From Acidobacteriota bacterium (GTDB lineage: Bacteria; Acidobacteriota; Thermoanaerobaculia; Thermoanaerobaculales; Sulfomarinibacteraceae): a stretch of DNA of 41,942 nucleotides. The position numbers and the translations under genes were made by a program. The notes under the pieces were generated by a model that saw only the letters and a program-made list of their open reading frames with translations, was not told the DNA's origin and did not search any database. Every line of letters starts with the position of its first letter. Position 1 is the first letter of the stretch. Location: NCBI GenBank assembly GCA_013152895.1, contig JAADFN010000040.1:1-41942 (forward strand). Reading direction: 5' to 3'. Shown here one piece after another: positions 17,024 through 25,575 of the stretch.

Positions 17024-17556
17024 CGATGCGGCGCTCCTTCGTTTGGCTGTACGGGGCGCCCGGCCCCGGCCGTGATCGTCTCTTTCTCGGCATCCATCGT
17101 CCGGGCCTCGGCCCAGAGCTGTGCGACATGACTCGTGACGGACGTTTCACTGTGGAGCAGGTCGGCCAGGGTCGTACCTGAAAGGACCTGCATGATCATG
17201 GCTTCGATGTGACGCCAGACGGATCGCAGACCACACCCCTGCGAGCGGGGACATCCCTGGCTCGGGGGAACCAGCAGCCCGCCGCAGAAACGGCCTTCGA
17301 ACAACGGGTCTCCAAGAGCTTGCAGAACCATGCCCACGGAGATCTCGTCGGCGCCACGTGCCAGCCTGTATCCACCCCTCCGGCCCCGTTCGGAGGTCAC
17401 AAGGCCGCCGCGCCTCAAGAGAAGAAGTACCTTTGCCACCGTGGGCTCGGGCATATTCTCCATCGTTGCGAGCTCGACCACCGTCATCTGCTTCTGCTCT
17501 GCAGCCAGGCGCATGATCAGGCGAATGCCGTGTTCCTCCGTTCGTGTAATCTGCAT
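17020..17556 (-). CDS. Rrf2-family Fe-S-responsive regulator
   Basis: 178 residues. The N-terminal winged helix is typical of Rrf2 proteins ([20 protein letters not shown], then [29 protein letters not shown]). Three cysteines at 91, 102 and 108 ([19 protein letters not shown]) match the cluster-binding region of IscR/SufR, though spacing is C-x10-C-x5-C. As the first gene of the suf operon it most likely senses Fe-S status and represses the operon (inference from IscR and SufR). The C-terminal 45 residues are non-conserved. GAGGG precedes the ATG. Confidence 0.92.
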   Translation of the reverse strand: MQITRTEEHGIRLIMRLAAEQKQMTVVELATMENMPEPTVAKVLLLLRRGGLVTSERGRRGGYRLARGADEISVGMVLQALGDPLFEGRFCGGLLVPPSQGCPRSQGCGLRSVWRHIEAMIMQVLSGTTLADLLHSETSVTSHVAQLWAEARTMDAEKETITAGAGRPVQPNEGAPHR

Positions 17557-17588
17557 GGATCCCTCTTTCGCTCGTCCTCACATGAAAA

Positions 17589-17600
17589 CCGGAAATCCGG
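17589..17600. promoter_or_regulatory. candidate Rrf2 operator palindrome
   Basis: CCGGAAATCCGG is a perfect CCGGA/TCCGG inverted repeat around AA, 33 bases upstream of the rrf2 start in the intergenic region shared with nuoA. It is well placed for autoregulation of the suf operon, but it does not match a known IscR or SufR box. Confidence 0.3.
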
Positions 17601-17647
17601 AGAAACAATTCCACTTTACTCCCGCCCATCTCCTCCGACGAGGCGCG

Positions 17648-17676
17648 ACGATAATCCCATTACCACGAGATTGCAA
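17648..17676 (-). promoter_or_regulatory. possible suf operon promoter
   Basis: TTGCAA (17671-17676) and TATCGT (17648-17653) with 17 bases between them on the minus strand. Boxes are imperfect; transcription would start about 85 bases before rrf2. Confidence 0.35.
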
Positions 17677-17749
17677 CCATCCCTGCGCCGCGTATGCCTT
17701 TATCGCCATGGAGCTCCGCTCCAAGACCACCCCGTTTCCAGGCCAAGAG

Positions 17750-17801
17750 TTGACGCGCATCAAAGACGCCGTTAGGATGCCCCTTGTGAAAATGGCCACA
17801 T
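17750..17801 (+). promoter_or_regulatory. nuo cluster 1 promoter with partial Rex site
   Basis: TTGACG (17750-17755) and TAGGAT (17773-17778) are 17 bases apart and 35 bases before nuoA. TTGTGAA at 17784-17790, right at the expected transcription start, is an exact half of the Rex operator (TTGTGAA-N4-TTCACAA). The other half, GCCACAT at 17795-17801, matches only 4 of 7. Weak repression or binding by Rex is possible. Confidence 0.55.
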
Positions 17802-17813
17802 GGGGGTGGATGT

Positions 17814-18233
17814 ATGGCCGTTCAGTTCCTCCCAGTTCTTATGGTTTTTGTCATCGCGTGCCTGGTCGTTGCCGGCATGATGGGGTTCGCCGTGCTGGTC
17901 GGGCAACGCGCCCGAACGCACTCGCCGATGAAGAGACAGCCGTACGAGGGCGGTGTTCCTCCCTTCGGCATGGCGCAGAGACAGATCCCCGTGAAGTTCT
18001 ACCTCGTCGCCCTCGCCTTCGTCGTCCTCGATGTCGAGGTCGCCTTTCTCTATCCCTGGGCCGTGACGTATCGCGGCTTCCTCGCCGGTCACTCGATGAC
18101 GGTCTTTTGGGACATGCTCGCGTTCACCGCGCTCCTCGCGCTTGCATACGTTTTCCTGTGGAAAAAAGGTGTTTTCGACTGGGCACGCCGGAAGCCTCAC
18201 GTCGACGCATCGACCCAACGAGGTGACTCATGA
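17814..18233 (+). CDS. nuoA: NADH-quinone oxidoreductase subunit A (copy 1)
   Basis: 139 residues with three membrane helices; NuoA sits beside NuoH and its first loop lines the quinone site. Family segments include PVKFYLVALAFVVLDVEVAF and LYPWAV. The loop motif that reads YECG in many homologues, including copy 2 at 41182-41538, is YEGG here (residues 44-47), so the loop cysteine is absent. The C-terminus is about 20 residues longer than copy 2. It opens cluster 1 and its stop overlaps nuoE (ATGA). GGGGGTGG precedes the ATG. Confidence 0.93.
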   Translation: MAVQFLPVLMVFVIACLVVAGMMGFAVLVGQRARTHSPMKRQPYEGGVPPFGMAQRQIPVKFYLVALAFVVLDVEVAFLYPWAVTYRGFLAGHSMTVFWDMLAFTALLALAYVFLWKKGVFDWARRKPHVDASTQRGDS

Positions 18234-18757
18234 GCATCGCTCACACCCAGCCGCTCACGATGACGCCGCCCGAGATGTTGCGGGACGTTCATTTCGACGG
18301 CGAGATGGAGAAGAAGATCTCCGCTCTTCTCCGGCGCTATCCCACCAAGCAGGCCGCCCTCCTTCCCGTCCTGTGGCTGTGCCAGGAAAGGTGGGGATGG
18401 CTCCCCGCAAGCGTTCTCCAGGCCGTGGCCAAGCGGCTGGAGCTTTCGCCCGCCTTCGTCGAGGGAGTGACAACCTTCTACACGATGTACAACACGCAAC
18501 CCACCGGGAAATACCTCGTCCAGGTGTGTACGACGCTCTCATGCCAGCTCTGCGGCGCTTCCGGTCTCACCGCGCATCTCAAGGAGCGGCTCGGCATCGA
18601 TTCCGGGGAGACGACCCCCGATGGACGTTTTACACTTCTCGGTGTCCAGTGCCTCGGGGCGTGCGGCGAGGGACCGGTTGTTCAAATCAATAACGATTAC
18701 TACACAAACGTGACCGTCGAGATGCTGGATCAGATTCTGGATGAGCTTCCAGAGTGA
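18230..18757 (+). CDS. nuoE: NADH-quinone oxidoreductase subunit E
   Basis: 175 residues with the thioredoxin-like fold that carries the [2Fe-2S] cluster N1a. The ligands are C100, C105 (VCTTLSC) and C141, C145 (CLGAC). Part of the peripheral NADH-input module with NuoF and NuoG. Family sequence includes QERWGWLPASVLQAVAKRL and VEGVTTFYTMYNTQPTGKY. This is the only nuoE in the window. Confidence 0.96.
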   Translation: MSIAHTQPLTMTPPEMLRDVHFDGEMEKKISALLRRYPTKQAALLPVLWLCQERWGWLPASVLQAVAKRLELSPAFVEGVTTFYTMYNTQPTGKYLVQVCTTLSCQLCGASGLTAHLKERLGIDSGETTPDGRFTLLGVQCLGACGEGPVVQINNDYYTNVTVEMLDQILDELPE

Positions 18758-18767
18758 CGGGGGACCC

Positions 18768-20081
18768 ATGGAACCGATTCTGCTGAGAGCCGAGCACGAG
18801 ACGAATTCCAAGGCGCTGACCACCTCTCTCAAGCTTGGCGGCTACTCCGCTTTGAAGAAAGCCCTCATCATGAACCCCGAGGACATCCGCGAGGAGGTCA
18901 AGAAGTCCGGCCTGCGCGGCCGGGGCGGCGCCGGGTTCCCGACCGGGGTCAAGTGGGGCTTCGTCCCGCAGGACCTGCCCAAGCCGAAGTACTTGATCTG
19001 CAACGCCGATGAATCCGAGCCCGGTACCTTCAAGGACCGGAAGCTGATCCACACCGACCCCCACATGCTGATCGAGGGAATCATCATCTCGTCCTACGCC
19101 ATCAACGCGCATACCGCCTACATCTACATCCGCGGCGAGTTCTACGAAGAGGTCCAGATCCTCGAACAGGCTATCGCCGAGGCCTACAAGAAACACTACC
19201 TCGGGAAGAACATCCTCAAGACCGGCTACGACCTGGATGTCTATGTTCACCGGGGCGCCGGCGCCTACATCTGCGGCGAGGAAACCGCGCTGATGGAATC
19301 GATCGAGGGCAAGCGCGGCCAGCCGCGCCTCAAGCCGCCATTTCCGGCCGTCGTCGGCCTCTTTGGCTGCCCCACCGTGATCAACAACGTGGAAACGCTG
19401 GCGTGCGTTCCACACATCATCGAACGCGGCGCCGACTGGTTCGCCTCGATCGGACGCCCGCGCAACACGGGACCGAAGCTCTTCTGCGTTTCCGGTCACG
19501 TGAACCGCCCCGGGGTATATGAGCTTCCCCTGAGCGTCACCTACCGGGAGATCATCGAGAAACACTGCGGCGGGGTCCGCGACGGCAAGAAGCTCAAGGG
19601 GTTCATCCCGGGCGGCTCCTCGGCGCCGGTCCTGCCCGCCTCGGCCATCGACATCAAGGCGGATTTCGACTCCGTCGCCGAGGCCGGCTCGATGTTCGGC
19701 TCCGGCGCGCTGATCGTGCTCGACGAGACGACGGACATGGTGTGGCTGCTCGAAAACCTCCTGACGTTCTACACGCACGAGTCGTGCGGTCAGTGCACTC
19801 CCTGCCGCGAGGGAGGGAACTGGGCTCTCGAAATCGTCCGCCGGATCCGCCGCGGGTACGGACGTCCCGAGGACCTCGAGACGCTCGAACGTATCAGCCA
19901 GTTCGCCAGTCGAGGCATGACGCTCTGCCCCCTGGGAGACGCGTTCTGCGGTCCGATCACGGGCGTCCTCACACATTTCCGGGGCGAGTTCGAGCAAGCC
20001 ATCGCGAAGGCCAAACCCCTTCCGAAGAAGAAGCTTCCGGCGCTGCCGGTTCGTTCCGGCCGCGGAACCTTTGGAATGTAG
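18768..20081 (+). CDS. nuoF: NADH-quinone oxidoreductase subunit F
   Basis: 437 residues. NuoF binds NADH and FMN and passes electrons to cluster N3. The glycine-rich loop GRGGAGFPTGVKW (51-63), the FMN-site CNADESEPGTFKDR (78-91) and cluster N3 ligands C340, C343, C346 (SCGQCTPCR) and C387 are all visible. I start at the ATG at 18768, preceded by GGGGGA; an earlier ATG at 18741 lies inside nuoE. Only nuoF in the window. Confidence 0.97.
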   Translation: MEPILLRAEHETNSKALTTSLKLGGYSALKKALIMNPEDIREEVKKSGLRGRGGAGFPTGVKWGFVPQDLPKPKYLICNADESEPGTFKDRKLIHTDPHMLIEGIIISSYAINAHTAYIYIRGEFYEEVQILEQAIAEAYKKHYLGKNILKTGYDLDVYVHRGAGAYICGEETALMESIEGKRGQPRLKPPFPAVVGLFGCPTVINNVETLACVPHIIERGADWFASIGRPRNTGPKLFCVSGHVNRPGVYELPLSVTYREIIEKHCGGVRDGKKLKGFIPGGSSAPVLPASAIDIKADFDSVAEAGSMFGSGALIVLDETTDMVWLLENLLTFYTHESCGQCTPCREGGNWALEIVRRIRRGYGRPEDLETLERISQFASRGMTLCPLGDAFCGPITGVLTHFRGEFEQAIAKAKPLPKKKLPALPVRSGRGTFGM

Positions 20082-20089
20082 GAGTTACC

Positions 20090-21679
20090 ATGGTATCGGT
20101 TACGATCGACGGTCACGAGATCCAGGTTCCCGAGGGAACGAACGTGCTGGAAGCGGCCAAGAAAGCCGGCATCACGATCCCCCACTACTGCTACCACCCC
20201 GCTCTCAGCGTCGTTGGCCAGTGCCGGGTGTGCATGGTCGAGATCGATGGCGCGCCCAAGCTTGCCACCGCGTGCTCGACCCAGGTCCGCGACGGCATGA
20301 ACATCTCGACGAACAGCGAGCGGGCCACCGAAGCACGCCAGGCCGTGCTCGAGTTCCTCCTGGCCAACCACCCGCTCGATTGCCCGGTCTGCGACCAGGC
20401 CGGCGAATGCTACCTGCAGGATTACGCCTTCGATTTCGGCCTGGACACGACCCACATGGTCGAGGAGAAACGCACATATCCCGAGCGCGAACGCCGGATG
20501 CTCGGCCCGCACGTGATCCAGAACCAGAACCGGTGCATCCACTGCACGCGGTGCATCCGCTTCACCCGCGAGATTTCCGAGACGCACGACCTGACGATGA
20601 AGGCGCGGGGCAACCACCAGTACATCGACACCTTCAATGGCGAGCCGTACGACAACCCGTGGTCGGCGTGCGCGGCCGACGTCTGCCCCGTGGGCGCCCT
20701 GACGGTCAAGGAATTCCGTTTCCGGGCCCGGGTCTGGCGCCTGGAGGAAACGCGGTCGATCTGTCCCGGATGCAGCATCGGCTGCAACATCATGATCGGG
20801 CATCGTAACGGCGTCGTGTACCGTTTCATGCCGCGCGAGAACGCGGAGATCAATGGCTGGTGGATGTGCGATCACGGCCGGTTCCTCGCAGAGGATCTCA
20901 ACGCCCGCGATATCGACCGGCCCCTCATCCGCTCCGGAGGCCAGTTGGCTCCAGCCACGTGGTCGGATGCGCTCGAGGAGCTCGCGAGGATCATCGGCGC
21001 CGGGACGGACGCCAGGGTCATCGCATCGGCCAACCTCTCCAATGAGGCCCTGTACCTCGCCAAGAAGCTCTTCGCGGAGAAGCTCGGGCTCAAGATGCTC
21101 GTTCCGGTCGAGACCGGTCCCGGGCGGTCCATCAAGAACGCCCACAAAGAGTGGATCCGGAGCGAGGATCCGCATCCAAATGCCACCGGCGCGCGCCTGA
21201 TCGGGCTCAACGTTGGAGATGCCTCCCGGCTCCAGGATTTCCTGATCACATCGAGCGGCCCCGTCGTCATTCTCGATGCGGGCGCCCATCCGCTGCTCGC
21301 CTCGCAAGACATCATCCAGGCCATCAAGAACCAGCCCATCGTTGCGATGGCCAACGCACACACGCCGATGACTCGGGCTGCGGATCTCGTCTTTCCTGTT
21401 GCCTCATGGCTCGAAGCGGAAGGAACGTACACCTCGTCGACCGGCCGGGTCCAGCTCGCGGAGAGGGGCGCTCATCCCAGCGACGAGGCGAAGGCGGCCT
21501 GGGACATCCTCACCCTGATGGCCCGGGCGCTCGGCGCCGATCCCGGGCCGGTCACGCGGCCACAACAGATCTTCGAGGAGCTCGCCGCCGAAGTGCCGGC
21601 CTTTGCCGGGATGACGTACCGGCGGCTCTCCAATGAACCAGGCGTTCCCGTTCTCGAGGAGGTCGCCCATGTGGGCTGA
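20090..21679 (+). CDS. nuoG: NADH-quinone oxidoreductase subunit G
   Basis: 529 residues, the Fe-S wire subunit. Ligands in order: N1b C34, C45, C48, C62; N5 H94, C98, C101, C107; the next [4Fe-4S] set C149, C152, C155 and C199; and the off-path N7 motif C225-x2-C228-x3-C232-x27-C260, which is missing from mitochondrial homologues but kept in many bacteria. The molybdopterin-oxidoreductase-like C-terminal part is much shorter than in E. coli (908 residues in total there), as in many other phyla. GGAG precedes ATG at 20090; the frame open upstream is a shadow of nuoF. Its end overlaps nuoH by 11 bases. Confidence 0.95.
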   Translation: MVSVTIDGHEIQVPEGTNVLEAAKKAGITIPHYCYHPALSVVGQCRVCMVEIDGAPKLATACSTQVRDGMNISTNSERATEARQAVLEFLLANHPLDCPVCDQAGECYLQDYAFDFGLDTTHMVEEKRTYPERERRMLGPHVIQNQNRCIHCTRCIRFTREISETHDLTMKARGNHQYIDTFNGEPYDNPWSACAADVCPVGALTVKEFRFRARVWRLEETRSICPGCSIGCNIMIGHRNGVVYRFMPRENAEINGWWMCDHGRFLAEDLNARDIDRPLIRSGGQLAPATWSDALEELARIIGAGTDARVIASANLSNEALYLAKKLFAEKLGLKMLVPVETGPGRSIKNAHKEWIRSEDPHPNATGARLIGLNVGDASRLQDFLITSSGPVVILDAGAHPLLASQDIIQAIKNQPIVAMANAHTPMTRAADLVFPVASWLEAEGTYTSSTGRVQLAERGAHPSDEAKAAWDILTLMARALGADPGPVTRPQQIFEELAAEVPAFAGMTYRRLSNEPGVPVLEEVAHVG

Positions 21680-22718
21680 TGCCATCGTCACGCTGATCAA
21701 GCTGGCCGTCGTCATCGGGGTGCTCTTGACCACCGTGCCAATCATGGTCTGGGTGGAGCGCCGCGGTTCCGCACTGATTCAGGATCGTCTCGGCCCCAAC
21801 CGCGTCGGTCCGTGGGGTCTCCTGCAGCCCGTCGTCGATGCCGTCAAGCTGATTACCAAGGAGAACCTTGTCCCCGACGGGGTCGATCGTTTTCTCTACA
21901 TGCTGGCCCCCGCCATCGCGCTCGCCGTCGCTCTTTCGACGTTCATCGTGGTTCCCTTCGGATACGGGAAAGGCCTGACGCTCTTCGGGTACAAGGTCCA
22001 CGGGTTCATCGTCGCTCCAGATCTCAACATCGGGATCCTCTACATTTTCGCCCTGGCGGCGTTCGGCATCTACTCGATCGTGCTGGCCGGCTGGTCGTCG
22101 AACAACAAGTACTCGCTCCTCGGCGGCATTCGTTCGTCGTCACAGATGATCTCCTACGAGCTGGCCATGACGATTTCCGTCGTGGGCGTGATGATGGCGA
22201 GCTCGTCGTTCAGGCTCGACCACATCGTGATGGCGCAGACCGGAACGTGGTTCGGATTCATCCCCAAGTGGAACGTCTTCCCCCAGGTCATCGGCGCCAT
22301 CACCTTCATGGTGGCCGCATTCGCCGAAACGAATCGCCTGCCGTTCGATCTCCCCGAGGCGGAGGCCGAGCTGGTCGCGGGATATCACACCGAGTATTCG
22401 TCGATGAAGTTCGCGTCGTTTTTCATGGCCGAATACATCAACCTGGTCACGTCGTCCTCGCTGATCGTGCTCCTGTTCTTCGGAGGATGGACGCTCCCCG
22501 GGGTGGCCACGCCGTCCGGGTGGGTCGGCGCTATCTTCTCCCTTGTCGTCTTTGCCGTGAAGGTGGCGTTCTTCCTGTGGTTCTTCGTCTGGGTCCGGTG
22601 GACGCTCCCCCGTTTCCGCTTCGATCAACTGATGGCGCTGGGCTGGAAAGTCATGATTCCCCTGGCCGTCGTCAATTTCCTCTGGATCGGCATCGCGATG
22701 GCGCGCGGGATCCTGTAG
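21669..22718 (+). CDS. nuoH: NADH-quinone oxidoreductase subunit H (copy 1)
   Basis: 349 residues, eight or so membrane helices. NuoH anchors the peripheral arm and forms the quinone channel. Landmarks are VWVERRGSALIQDRLGPNRV and the conserved acidic loop AETNRLPFDLPEAEAELVAG followed by HTEYSSMKFASFF. GGAGGT precedes ATG at 21669. In this cluster it lacks its usual partners NuoB, C, D and I. Protein similarity to copy 2 (37877-38923) is clear but only moderate. Confidence 0.95.
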   Translation: MWADAIVTLIKLAVVIGVLLTTVPIMVWVERRGSALIQDRLGPNRVGPWGLLQPVVDAVKLITKENLVPDGVDRFLYMLAPAIALAVALSTFIVVPFGYGKGLTLFGYKVHGFIVAPDLNIGILYIFALAAFGIYSIVLAGWSSNNKYSLLGGIRSSSQMISYELAMTISVVGVMMASSSFRLDHIVMAQTGTWFGFIPKWNVFPQVIGAITFMVAAFAETNRLPFDLPEAEAELVAGYHTEYSSMKFASFFMAEYINLVTSSSLIVLLFFGGWTLPGVATPSGWVGAIFSLVVFAVKVAFFLWFFVWVRWTLPRFRFDQLMALGWKVMIPLAVVNFLWIGIAMARGIL

Positions 22719-22727
22719 GAGGACCTG

Positions 22728-23228
22728 ATGGTGACGTACGTCTTTCTCGCTGCAGCGGCCCTGGCGATCGTCTTCGGTATCCTGGCGATCGCGCACCGGA
22801 GCCCGATCATCAATGTCCTGTCGCTCGTGGTCGTCTTTTTCGCCATGGCGGCGATCTACGCGGTCCTGGGGATGGACTTCCTCGCGGCCATTCAGCTCAT
22901 CGTCTACGCCGGCGCGGTTCTGGTTCTCTTTCTCTTCGTCATCATGCTGCTCAACATTCGTTCCGTCGACCGTCTCGGGAGCGGGAGGCGGCTCCAGGCC
23001 GTTCTCGGCGTCGTGATCTCGATCGCCATCGGGGTCGCAGCGGTTTTGGCTATCGCCACTCTGACCCCTGCGAACGGGGCCGTGGCGCCGGGCAGCGGAC
23101 AGGGCACCGCGTTCCCCATCGGCCGCAGTCTGATGACGACTCATCTCCTTCCGTTCGAGCTGGTTTCACTCCTTCTCGTGGCGGCCCTCGTGGGCGCCCT
23201 GGTCCTGGCCAGAAAGGAGACGCGATGA
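22728..23228 (+). CDS. nuoJ: NADH-quinone oxidoreductase subunit J (copy 1)
   Basis: 166 residues, five membrane helices. The third-helix region LGMDFLAAIQLIVYAGAVLV and FLFVIMLLNI are diagnostic. NuoJ couples quinone reduction to the proton path. nuoI, which usually comes before nuoJ, is missing here: nuoJ follows nuoH by 9 bases. Its stop overlaps nuoK (ATGA). Confidence 0.95.
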   Translation: MVTYVFLAAAALAIVFGILAIAHRSPIINVLSLVVVFFAMAAIYAVLGMDFLAAIQLIVYAGAVLVLFLFVIMLLNIRSVDRLGSGRRLQAVLGVVISIAIGVAAVLAIATLTPANGAVAPGSGQGTAFPIGRSLMTTHLLPFELVSLLLVAALVGALVLARKETR

Positions 23229-23569
23229 ACCCCACCATGATTCCGATCCCCTCGGCCTGGATCCTCTACCTTTCAGCCGTCCTGTTCGTGATCGGGGCGA
23301 TCGGCGTGCTGTTGCGCCGCAACGGGATTTCCATCTTTCTTGCGCTGGAGCTCATGCTCAACTCCGCCAACCTCGCTTTTGCCTCGTTCGCGTTCCGTTT
23401 TGCCGGCCAGGGCGGCCACGCGGCCTCGGCCATCAACGGCCAGATCTTCATCTTCTTCATCATCGCCGTCGCTGCCGCCGAGGCGGCGGTCGGCCTGGCG
23501 CTGTTCATCGCGATGTATCGCCGTAAGGAAACGATCGACGTCGACCGTTTCAACATCTTGCGCTGGTAG
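23225..23569 (+). CDS. nuoK: NADH-quinone oxidoreductase subunit K (copy 1)
   Basis: 114 residues, three membrane helices, MrpC-like. The two conserved membrane glutamates are in LALELMLNSANLAFASF and VAAAEAAVGLALF. Somewhat longer than copy 2 (100 residues) because of an extended N-terminus (MNPTMIPIPSAWIL). AGAAAGGAG precedes the ATG. Confidence 0.94.
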   Translation: MNPTMIPIPSAWILYLSAVLFVIGAIGVLLRRNGISIFLALELMLNSANLAFASFAFRFAGQGGHAASAINGQIFIFFIIAVAAAEAAVGLALFIAMYRRKETIDVDRFNILRW

Positions 23570-23577
23570 GAGGTTCC

Positions 23578-25563
23578 ATGCTGGGCTCCCTCTGGATCAT
23601 TCCGCTTCTCCCGCTCACGGGCTTTGTGCTGAACCTGCTTCTCGGGTGGCTCAAGGCCCGCAAGAGCGTGGTCAACGTCGTCGGCATCGGATCGGTCGGG
23701 CTCGCGACGATCGCCACGTACTGGGCCATCATCGACTACCTCGGCCAGCCGGCCAAGGTCGTGGTCGAGCACTACTTCACATGGATCTCGGCAGGAAAGA
23801 TCACGGTCAACGCCGCATTCCAGTTCGATCCTCTGACAGTGGTGATGGTCGCCTTCGTGACGTTCGTCGGATTCCTCATTCACGTGTACTCGATCGGCTA
23901 CATGCACGGGGAAAGCGACACCTCCTACGCACGGTTCTTCGCCTACCTGAACCTGTTCATGTTCTCCATGCTGATCCTCGTTTTCGGTTCGAGCCTCCCC
24001 CTGATGTTCGTCGGCTGGGAAGGCGTCGGGCTCTGCTCGTACCTGCTGATCGGTTTCTACTTCGACGATGAATACTGCGCCGCGTCCGGAAAGAAGGCGT
24101 TCATCGCGAACCGGGTCGGCGATGTCGGGTTCCTCCTCGGGATATTTGCGACCTTTGCCATCTTTGGATCCGCCGATTTCACGACGTTCCTCCCAGCGGC
24201 CGCGGCCCATCCGCAGCAGTACGCGGGATGGGCGACCGCCATCGGATTGTTACTGTTCGTCGGCGCCGTCGGGAAATCGGCGCAGATCCCGCTGTACGTC
24301 TGGCTGCCCGACGCGATGGCGGGCCCGACACCCGTCTCGGCGCTGATCCACGCTGCAACGATGGTGACTGCCGGCGTCTACATGGTCGTACGGTGCAACG
24401 TCATCTACCGGATCGGGCCGGCCGCCCTCCTCGTCGTCGCCATCGTCGGCGGGATCACCGCGCTCTATGCGGCGACCATCGGCATGGCGCAGAACGACAT
24501 CAAGAAGGTCCTCGCCTACTCCACCATCTCGCAGCTCGGCTACATGTTCCTCGGCGCCGGAGTCGGGGCCTTCAGCGCGGCCATCTTCCACGTCGTCACC
24601 CACGCGTTTTTCAAGGCGCTCCTCTTCCTCGGCGCCGGCTCGGTGATCCACGCGTGCAGCGGGAACCAGGACATGCGGACGATGGGCGGTTTGAAGAAGA
24701 TCATGCCGACGACGTACTGGACGTTCATGGCGGCGACCCTGGCGATCTCGGGCATCTTCCCGTTCGCCGGGTTCTTCTCCAAGGACGAGATCCTCGGCAA
24801 GACATTCGCCGCCGGCGCTTCGAACCTCAACGGGTTCGGCTGGGTGTACTACATCCTGTGGTTCCTCGGGATCGCGGCGGCGTTCATCACGGCGTTCTAC
24901 ATGTTCCGGCTCGTCTACATGACCTTCCACGGGGAGTTCCGCGGAACCGAAGAGGAGAAGCACCACCTGCACGAGTCGCCGTGGACGATGACGCTGCCGC
25001 TGCAGGTGCTTGGCGTTCTTTCGATCGTCGGGGGGTTGATCGGGATCCCGAAGCTGATGACCGGTCATGCAAGCTGGAACCTGATCGAGCATTTCCTCGA
25101 TCCAGTCGTCATTCCCCTGGGTGGCGGTCACGCCGGCGAGATGGCGGCCGAGATCAGCCATCACGCGGTCAGCCCGGGCGTCGAGTGGCTGCTGTTGCTG
25201 ATCTCGCTGTCAATCGCGATCTCGGGCATCCTGGTGGCGCGGTCGTTCTACTACGGCGAGCGTGCATTCGAGAAGCCGCGACAGTTCGCCGAACGATACC
25301 CGCTCCTGTACAAGCTCGTCCTGAACAAGTACTACGTGGACGAGATCTACGGCGCCGTCGTCATTCAACCTCTTTACCGGATCTTCAGGTTCTGCTGGAA
25401 GGCGATCGACGCTGTCATTATCGATGGGATCCTCGTCAACGGCTCCGCATTCATGACGGAGCTGACCGGCGACATTCTGAGATTCCTGCAAACCGGCAAT
25501 GTGCGGAACTACGCCCTCTCGGTGGCCATGGGCGTGCTTCTTCTCATTGTCATTCTCTGGTAG
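23578..25563 (+). CDS. nuoL: NADH-quinone oxidoreductase subunit L (copy 1)
   Basis: 661 residues, a Mrp-antiporter-type proton pump subunit with a long C-terminal lateral helix. Landmarks are VGWEGVGLCSYLLIGFYF, GPTPVSALIHAATMVTAGVY and HVVTHAFFKALLFLGAGSVI, including the conserved membrane lysines. From roughly residue 130 to 590 it is strikingly close to copy 2 at 34343-36454, most of all around 24721-24990, while both termini differ. It starts 9 bases after nuoK. Confidence 0.96.
   Translation: MLGSLWIIPLLPLTGFVLNLLLGWLKARKSVVNVVGIGSVGLATIATYWAIIDYLGQPAKVVVEHYFTWISAGKITVNAAFQFDPLTVVMVAFVTFVGFLIHVYSIGYMHGESDTSYARFFAYLNLFMFSMLILVFGSSLPLMFVGWEGVGLCSYLLIGFYFDDEYCAASGKKAFIANRVGDVGFLLGIFATFAIFGSADFTTFLPAAAAHPQQYAGWATAIGLLLFVGAVGKSAQIPLYVWLPDAMAGPTPVSALIHAATMVTAGVYMVVRCNVIYRIGPAALLVVAIVGGITALYAATIGMAQNDIKKVLAYSTISQLGYMFLGAGVGAFSAAIFHVVTHAFFKALLFLGAGSVIHACSGNQDMRTMGGLKKIMPTTYWTFMAATLAISGIFPFAGFFSKDEILGKTFAAGASNLNGFGWVYYILWFLGIAAAFITAFYMFRLVYMTFHGEFRGTEEEKHHLHESPWTMTLPLQVLGVLSIVGGLIGIPKLMTGHASWNLIEHFLDPVVIPLGGGHAGEMAAEISHHAVSPGVEWLLLLISLSIAISGILVARSFYYGERAFEKPRQFAERYPLLYKLVLNKYYVDEIYGAVVIQPLYRIFRFCWKAIDAVIIDGILVNGSAFMTELTGDILRFLQTGNVRNYALSVAMGVLLLIVILW
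24721..24990 (+). repeat. near-identical inverted copy within nuoL 1
   Basis: This 270-base part of nuoL copy 1 aligns without gaps to the complement of 34997-35266 in nuoL copy 2, with about 14 mismatches in my hand alignment. It contains an uninterrupted 71-base identity (24841-24911). Such identity at silent positions is not seen between the other duplicated nuo genes. Confidence 0.85.
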
Positions 25564-25575
25564 TCGGAGGCGATT

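Noticed and set aside
18687-19997. A 436-codon minus-strand frame opposite nuoF
   Set aside because: Shadow frame of nuoF with no recognisable domain or ribosome binding site.
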